Assembly (NCBI GenBank): GCA_031282485.1
Contig: JAITDQ010000227.1
Location: forward strand, 1-11,689
Reading direction: 5' to 3'
Source: Tannerella sp.
GTDB taxonomy: Bacteria > Bacteroidota > Bacteroidia > Bacteroidales > Tannerellaceae
Length of the DNA stretch: 11,689 bases
Below, in pieces: positions 8,401 to 11,689 of the stretch (its first letter is position 1; the number at the start of each line of letters is the position of its first letter). Position numbers and translations under genes: made by a program. Below the pieces are notes generated by a model. That model did no database searches, had not been told where the DNA came from, and saw only the letters and a program-made list of their open reading frames with translations.

Positions 8401-8566
8401 GACGCTCACCGGCCTCAATCTCGACAAAAAGGCGCGGAGAATTCATGTCAGGCAACAAATCCACGTTAAGACGGTCATACGAAATCTTTCCCAGCAACAG
8501 GATCGCCAGTACAACCATGCTTATGGTAACAGGATTTTTTATTGCAAATCTGATTATTTTTCTCAT
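5450..8566 (-). CDS. RND efflux permease subunit (HAE1-like, AcrB/SwrC-type)
   Basis: At 1038 residues this is a full-length inner-membrane RND permease, which takes substrate from the periplasm or outer leaflet and passes it through the adaptor to TolC. The classic layout is present twice: TM1 at about 12-30, a large periplasmic porter domain, TM2-6 (about 365-510), TM7 near 545-565, a second porter domain, and TM8-12 (about 870-1030). The TM4 motif is GGMLVDNAIVVIES with Asp425 followed by Asn426, where AcrB has two aspartates. The TM10 motif is AVNNS (Asn940-941), where AcrB has a lysine. This DN/NN pattern is, as I recall, usual in SwrC-like RND proteins. A Ser/Thr/Gly/Ala-rich insert at about 249-276 falls in the hairpin just before the LHEVATV strand of the first docking region. 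The gene overlaps the next by ATGA. Confidence 0.95.
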   Translation of the reverse strand: MRKIIRFAIKNPVTISMVVLAILLLGKISYDRLNVDLLPDMNSPRLFVEIEAGERPPQEIEKMFIENMESMAIRQNDVTQVSSVVRGGSARITVEYVQNKDMDAAFLDLQKAMSPFAQNTEIESINITQYDPNTDPVVLIAMSHRTITDMAELRKMAESYIRNELIRLGGVAEVALSGQETPVLTIKTDPYKLSAFGLTMDDIASRVEANNQSISGGRVSELGLQYIVKSSSLFTSEADFENLIVSYKSTEATTSSTGGTASGSGGTAASTTDDSRAPLFLHEVATVKFENARPENIVRINGERCIGLSVYKEMQYNTVKVVDLISRQLGLIEQALPGYKFRIISNQGIFIKQAIDEVKDSALLGMGLAVLILFVFLRRINTTLIVSLSIPISIVATFNLMYFNGLTLNVMTLGGLALGGGMLVDNAIVVIESIFQKQKKGLVDEDMIVAGTDEVAGAVIASTLTTIVVFLPIVYLHGVSGELFKDQAWTVAFSLFSSLFVALLVIPMLYDKLSKRKTAGKETKSIQFRWYGGILASLLKRRWLVIFVSVLLLTATILLIPFVGTEFLPRSESKTFGISVKLPEGTRLERTDAVVDNLEYLLHTISGDSLCTIYSHVGKGASENKVFEGEHTAMMKVILSKSSPLLPEEVMSRFVEATNNIDGLELTFKQDDNSLGSLFGSEEAPLVVEVKGEDLDEIAAVTDDVLARMEAIDGIYNIKSSMADGAPELLVSIDRTVAGINNIGVATVIQQLRQQLQGRDVGKMDFKGEMRDIVIKVPDITVSELQNLVIKNGNQEFRLREIATVTSSTAPKEIFRRNQSRINKILADKDAGKSLDKVAQQIRQATGDIDLPANYSIVVTGEEEKRQESMNSLMFALLLSVILVYMVLASQFESLLHPFTILLTIPLSLVGAVLLFLITGMTINIMGVIGIIMLAGIAVNNSILLVGRINQLKTVMPLADAIVEAGQQRIRPIIMTSLTTILALLPMSFNIGEGAALRSSMAIAVIGGLVTSTLMSLVVIPCVYYVFEQMKNSLRRKG
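7764..7805 (-). repeat. Two tandem 21-bp units coding a Ser/Gly/Thr linker in the RND permease
   Basis: Positions 7764-7784 and 7785-7805 are 21-base units identical at 18 of 21 positions. On the minus strand they encode SSTGGTA and SGSGGTA (residues 255-268). A degenerate third unit may follow at 7806. The insert lies in the hairpin of the first docking subdomain, expected at the top of the porter facing the adaptor or TolC. Expansion by whole units keeps the frame. Confidence 0.75.
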
Positions 8567-8591
8567 TTAATATACAAACTTAAATATTGTA

Positions 8592-8610
8592 CGTAAAGCT
8601 GTTATTTACG
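8592..8610. other. Short inverted repeat between adaptor and RND genes
   Basis: CGTAAA at 8592-8597 pairs perfectly with TTTACG at 8605-8610 around a 7-base loop. It lies in the 54-base gap between the adaptor stop and the RND start. There is no following T-run, so it is unlikely to be a terminator. It could be a minor mRNA hairpin or chance in A/T-rich DNA. Confidence 0.3.
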
Positions 8611-8620
8611 GCAAGTTCTC

Positions 8621-9673
8621 TCATTTCATCACCTTAACGCGACTGTTCTCCCGCAGCGTTTCATATCCGCGTATGATGAGGTTGTCGTTTTCTTTCAGGC
8701 CTTCCGTAACTTGGATATTATCTTCATCCTCAAGACCTGTCTGTATGTTGCGCACAATCGCGGTATTCCTTTCCACGATGTAGACATACTTCCTGTTCCT
8801 CATCGAAAGGATTACCTCTTTGGGGATGATAATCACACTGTCGGCCTTGTCGACTACAACATCGGCCTTGACAAACATACCCGGACGCAGCTTCAACTCC
8901 TTATTGTCAATGAGTATCTTCCCCTTAAACGTCCGCGTTTCGGAGCTTATCGCGGGCGACAGTTCGCTGATAACGCCGCCAAGCGTATCGTTGGGCAAGG
9001 TGTAATGGGTGATGAATACGGGCTGGTTGGCTTTGATGTACCCAATCGTGCTTTCGGGGAGGTTTATATCCATGTACAGGCGTGCGTAATCCATTATCCC
9101 GACCATTGGCCGCCCCTGTTCCACACGGCCGTTTACGGTATAATGAGGCAAGGAAACAATCACCCCGTCGAACGGCGCTTTTATGTTCATTTTTTCGAGG
9201 TTTATATCCGCATTCTCAAGGTCGTAGCGGGCGTTTGTGATCCTCACTTCCGTGTTACGCATTTCGCTCAGGGTCACGCCTCCTTTTTCGTACAAAGCTT
9301 TTTGTTTGCTCTGTTCCTGCTCCGCTATTTCGAGGCTGAGTTTTTTCGATTCTAATGCGATGCCGTTTTCGTATTCTCTATTTTCGAGGCGAATGATGAG
9401 TTCGCCTTTTTTAACGGCGTCGCCCAGTTTGAAGGGTTTGCCTGTCCTGGGGTTATTCTGAAGGAGGTATATACCGCTCGTCTCGGAGCTGAGATCGACG
9501 CTATAAGTGGCCAGCGCCGTTCCCGTGGTATTAATCAACTTGCTGATAGAGCCTTTTTTAAGTTCCTGTACGGATACGGGCGTCTCAATATCATTCTGGG
9601 TACTTTGAGGCTGATTGTTACATGCCGTAAGTAAAACAACAATTGCCGCAGATAATAAGCTTTTATACTTCAT
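8621..9673 (-). CDS. RND efflux periplasmic adaptor lipoprotein (MFP/HlyD-AcrA family)
   Basis: This 350-residue adaptor links the inner-membrane RND pump to the TolC duct. Residues 1-18 are a lipoprotein signal with lipobox LTAC, so Cys18 should be lipidated; Asn residues follow at the next two positions. Domains in order are a membrane-proximal strand region (about 30-60), the first half of the lipoyl-like domain (about 60-98, with a KLGDAVKKGE turn), an alpha-helical hairpin (about 100-161, tip near KGGVTLSEM), and the second lipoyl half (NIKAPFDGVIVSL, about 163-190). A beta-barrel (RLYMDINLPESTIGYI and onward) and a C-terminal membrane-proximal domain (VYIVERNTAIVRNIQTG to the end) complete it. 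The IKAPFDG motif is the family hallmark. The gene sits 37 bases after the TolC gene and 54 bases before the first RND gene. It is the only adaptor in the window, so it presumably serves both RND chains. Confidence 0.94.
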   Translation of the reverse strand: MKYKSLLSAAIVVLLTACNNQPQSTQNDIETPVSVQELKKGSISKLINTTGTALATYSVDLSSETSGIYLLQNNPRTGKPFKLGDAVKKGELIIRLENREYENGIALESKKLSLEIAEQEQSKQKALYEKGGVTLSEMRNTEVRITNARYDLENADINLEKMNIKAPFDGVIVSLPHYTVNGRVEQGRPMVGIMDYARLYMDINLPESTIGYIKANQPVFITHYTLPNDTLGGVISELSPAISSETRTFKGKILIDNKELKLRPGMFVKADVVVDKADSVIIIPKEVILSMRNRKYVYIVERNTAIVRNIQTGLEDEDNIQVTEGLKENDNLIIRGYETLRENSRVKVMK

Positions 9674-9710
9674 ACTATAATGTGTTTAAAATTGACTTTA
9701 TCATTGATTT

Positions 9711-11204
9711 CTATTCGTTATTTTTAAGTTCTTTTACCGGCACAATAGGCCTGTCTTGCTCAAAATCGTATAAAGAAAGTATTTTGAGGTTCAATAACTC
9801 AATCTTATAATTTATAAGCGTCTGTGAATAGGTGATTTTCTTATTGGAGAGCTGTGTCTGGAACTGGCTTATTTCCATTCCGGTGAGGTCGCCTTCGCGG
9901 TATCTCGTAAGGTTTATATCATACGTAAGCTGTGCGTTGCGGACGCTTTTTTCCGCTATATCAATCTGTGTACGCAGATTTTCCAAACGCCTCCATACCT
10001 GACGTATATTAAGCTCTATGTCTATTTTCTGGTTTTCGTGTTCGAGTTTCGCGATTGTCTGCGCTGTTTTCTGTGCCTTCACACGCGCTTTCTTCTCGCC
10101 CCAGTCGAAGATGGGAACGGTGAAACTTATCGCCACTCTTGGGTTTTGGGTCGGATTGTTATATATGTTGGAGAATTTCTCGTGGTCGCCGATTATACCT
10201 ATCGACAGGGAGACATCGCCTTTAAATTCGTTCAGTCCTTTCGTTTGAATCATCTGTAGTTCGGCCAAATCCATGTCTATCTCGCGCTGGCGCAATTCCA
10301 TACGCGAGGCCAAACCGCTGTTTACAGCCTGTTCCAGATTGACGGCGACCGGGCTAACCTTTATCTCCGCTTTCACATTTATGTTTTCGGTAAGCGACAT
10401 TCCCAGCGTCTGCTTGAGTTCGTCCTTGGCATTTTCGAGGGATACGACGCGCTCTTCGACAGCAGACTGCGCCGTTGCCAGATTGAGTTCGGCCTGATAA
10501 AGTTCTTCCTTGGCGGAAAGGTCGGCTTCGACCTTATTCTGAATGATGTCAAAGCTCTGCCGGGCGTTCTCCAGTTCGTCCCTGCTTATTTCCAGATTGC
10601 TCTGTGCCATATAGACGGCATAAAACTGGTTCGTAATACTTCTTTCGGTATTAAGACGCTGCAAAGCATAGCTGATGCCGGCATTTTCATAATCAAATTC
10701 TATCCGCCGGAGTTCCATTTTACGGCGGTTGTAGGTGAAAACCGGCTGGGTAAGCCTGAGGTAAAGGTCGTTGCTGAAGGCTTTATTCCTGTTATCAATG
10801 CCTTCTACCGTAGATTGGTTGTCCTGCCACCCGAACGTGTTTATGAGGGAAATTTCTCCGTCGGTCAACAAAATGGGCTGCGAGACCTGAAACGTTCCGC
10901 TGGAGTTAAACGTTTCGTTTGTATACCACTGCGACAGCCTGTTGTCAAACCTTCGGGTTTTACTGTAGCTTATCGGGTCGAGATTAAGGGAAAACTGCGA
11001 TTTGAGGGACGCCCGCTGGGCAACCAGATTCAACTGATACCTTTCGAGGTTCAGTTTGGAACGTATCAAAGTAGGATTATTCTCCTCCGCAATATCCAGC
11101 GCTTCTTCGATAGTGATTGCCTCCTGTGCGGACGAGAGCCACGACAAGCCTGCAATCAATATCGTCACACATGCGAATTTTATCCGTAAACGTCTGTATT
11201 TCAT
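9711..11204 (-). CDS. TolC-family outer-membrane efflux protein
   Basis: This 497-residue protein is the outer-membrane duct of the tripartite export system encoded downstream. Residues 1-26 form a signal peptide: basic start (MKYRRLRIK), hydrophobic stretch, then a WLSSAQ cleavage region. Cys12 lies inside the hydrophobic part and does not fit a lipobox, so I do not call it a lipoprotein. The mature protein starts with the family's usual element (ITIEEALDIAEENNP). The body is two copies of strand plus long helices; segments such as QAELNLATAQSAVEERV and FQTQLSNKKITYSQTLINYK are typical of the helical barrel. Its length is normal for the family. The ATG at 11204 follows an A/T-rich leader without a clear Shine-Dalgarno box. 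The stop is TAG, 37 bases before the adaptor gene. Its position directly ahead of adaptor and RND genes supports a dedicated channel. Substrate unknown. Confidence 0.93.
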   Translation of the reverse strand: MKYRRLRIKFACVTILIAGLSWLSSAQEAITIEEALDIAEENNPTLIRSKLNLERYQLNLVAQRASLKSQFSLNLDPISYSKTRRFDNRLSQWYTNETFNSSGTFQVSQPILLTDGEISLINTFGWQDNQSTVEGIDNRNKAFSNDLYLRLTQPVFTYNRRKMELRRIEFDYENAGISYALQRLNTERSITNQFYAVYMAQSNLEISRDELENARQSFDIIQNKVEADLSAKEELYQAELNLATAQSAVEERVVSLENAKDELKQTLGMSLTENINVKAEIKVSPVAVNLEQAVNSGLASRMELRQREIDMDLAELQMIQTKGLNEFKGDVSLSIGIIGDHEKFSNIYNNPTQNPRVAISFTVPIFDWGEKKARVKAQKTAQTIAKLEHENQKIDIELNIRQVWRRLENLRTQIDIAEKSVRNAQLTYDINLTRYREGDLTGMEISQFQTQLSNKKITYSQTLINYKIELLNLKILSLYDFEQDRPIVPVKELKNNE

Positions 11205-11254
11205 AATTTCTTATCTTTAATTATCAAGTAATAATATTTCCAGCCACACCGGCG

Positions 11255-11689
11255 TCACCGTCTGACAATTTTAACCGCATCGGCCGTTACCGACCTCAGA
11301 CTGCAATTGTTTGTCAAAACGACATGTACCGTATCTTCATTAAAATAATATGTTCCCAAAATGCTCCAGCCTTCTTCCGAACGCCGGAGGTTTATATAAG
11401 CGCTTTCTTCGTATTCGTCATATTTCACTTTGAAAGAATATTCGGCATCTCCGCTTCCGCCGCCTCTGTTGCCGCCTCTGTCGGCATAGCGTCTCTGACG
11501 GAGTTCGTCGGGTTTATATACATAATAGTATAAATCATATTGCCCGGTCGCGGGGACGGGTATCTTCCATGTGGCGGTCTGGCTGCCGCTGCCGCTCTTA
11601 ATGACGTATGCGGAACGGACGTGCGTGCCGTAATATTTATCGTTTGTCGTCAGCGTCCATTGCAACGGGGCGCGCCAGTTCGATACGCC
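11255..11689 (-). CDS. Golvesin/Xly-like C-terminal domain protein (5' end outside window)
   Basis: The reading frame is open from the window edge to a TGA at 11257-11255, so only the last 144 or so residues are seen. A TTG codon at 11665 could serve as a start, but the frame runs on upstream of it without a stop and the domain sense continues (NWRAPLQWTLT), so I treat the gene as truncated by the window. The visible part is a beta-rich module with the pattern YYGTHVRSAYV, then ATWKIPVPATGQYDLYYYV, then WSILGTYYF and a C-terminal TADAVKIVRR. This resembles the Golvesin/Xly carbohydrate-binding-like domain at the end of many Bacteroidota proteins annotated as xanthan lyase. The family call is from memory of the pattern. 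A Gly/Arg-rich loop interrupts the domain. Fifty bases separate it from the TolC gene, so it may be the preceding operon member. Its catalytic or main domain, if any, is not visible. Confidence 0.6.
   Translation of the reverse strand, partial: GVSNWRAPLQWTLTTNDKYYGTHVRSAYVIKSGSGSQTATWKIPVPATGQYDLYYYVYKPDELRQRRYADRGGNRGGGSGDAEYSFKVKYDEYEESAYINLRRSEEGWSILGTYYFNEDTVHVVLTNNCSLRSVTADAVKIVRR
11459..11482 (-). repeat. Two tandem 12-bp units coding an (D/N)RGG loop
   Basis: Positions 11459-11470 and 11471-11482 are 12-base units identical at 11 of 12 positions (gccgcctctgtt, gccgcctctgtc). On the minus strand they encode DRGG then NRGG, followed by a GSG run. They sit in a surface-type loop of the Golvesin-like domain. 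Unit length is a multiple of three, so copy-number change would keep the frame. Confidence 0.7.

Noticed and set aside
8575..8582. Minus-strand TAAGTTTG, matching the Bacteroidota -7 promoter box TAnnTTTG
   Set aside because: No TTTG box lies at the usual upstream distance, and it is only 8 bases before the RND start codon, leaving almost no leader. The gene is better explained by readthrough from the adaptor gene.
11165..11204. Cys12 of the TolC-family protein as a lipoprotein cysteine
   Set aside because: It is followed by more of the hydrophobic stretch and the residues before it (KFA) do not fit a lipobox; a normal signal peptidase site near SSAQ fits better.
11205..11254. Possible promoter or terminator between the Golvesin-like gene and the TolC gene
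   Set aside because: No convincing TAnnTTTG box, stable hairpin or T-run was found in these 50 bases; only a short direct repeat of CACCG near the stop codon.

Overview
The window reads as a piece of a Bacteroidota (probably Bacteroidales) chromosome. The grounds are A/T-rich gene leaders without clear Shine-Dalgarno boxes, a lipoprotein-type RND adaptor, Bacteroidota-style efflux proteins, and a Golvesin/xanthan-lyase-like C-terminal domain of the sort common in that phylum. This is a judgement from sequence character; no marker gene is present. All six convincing genes lie on the minus strand and run right to left. No tRNA, rRNA, CRISPR array or insertion sequence is visible, and no stretch over 300 bases lacks a gene.

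Layout in transcription order. (1) 11255-11689: the C-terminal end of a protein cut by the window edge, with a Golvesin/Xly-type domain. (2) 9711-11204: TolC-family outer-membrane efflux protein. (3) 8621-9673: RND periplasmic adaptor lipoprotein. (4) 5450-8566: RND inner-membrane permease of ordinary size. (5) 765-5453: a 1562-residue protein that joins a complete RND permease to six extra membrane helices and a complete ABC ATPase. (6) 45-761: a six-helix ABC-2 type permease. Gaps are 50, 37 and 54 bases, then a 4-base ATGA overlap, then 3 bases. The set therefore looks like one operon whose promoter lies upstream, outside the window.

The main point of interest is gene 5. RND pumps are normally driven by the proton gradient and ABC transporters by ATP; here both engines are on one uninterrupted chain. 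The ABC domain looks split: its first strand with the A-loop tyrosine (about residues 1100-1112) is separated from the rest (from about 1288) by four membrane helices. The loop charges agree with a topology that puts both ATPase pieces in the cytoplasm. Immediately downstream is an ABC-2 permease, the natural partner of this type of ATPase. The operon thus encodes a tripartite TolC/adaptor/RND pump, probably with two different RND chains, physically joined to an ABC-2 transporter. I infer a hybrid export machine that links ATP-driven movement at the inner membrane to RND extrusion through the outer membrane. The substrate cannot be read from the sequence.
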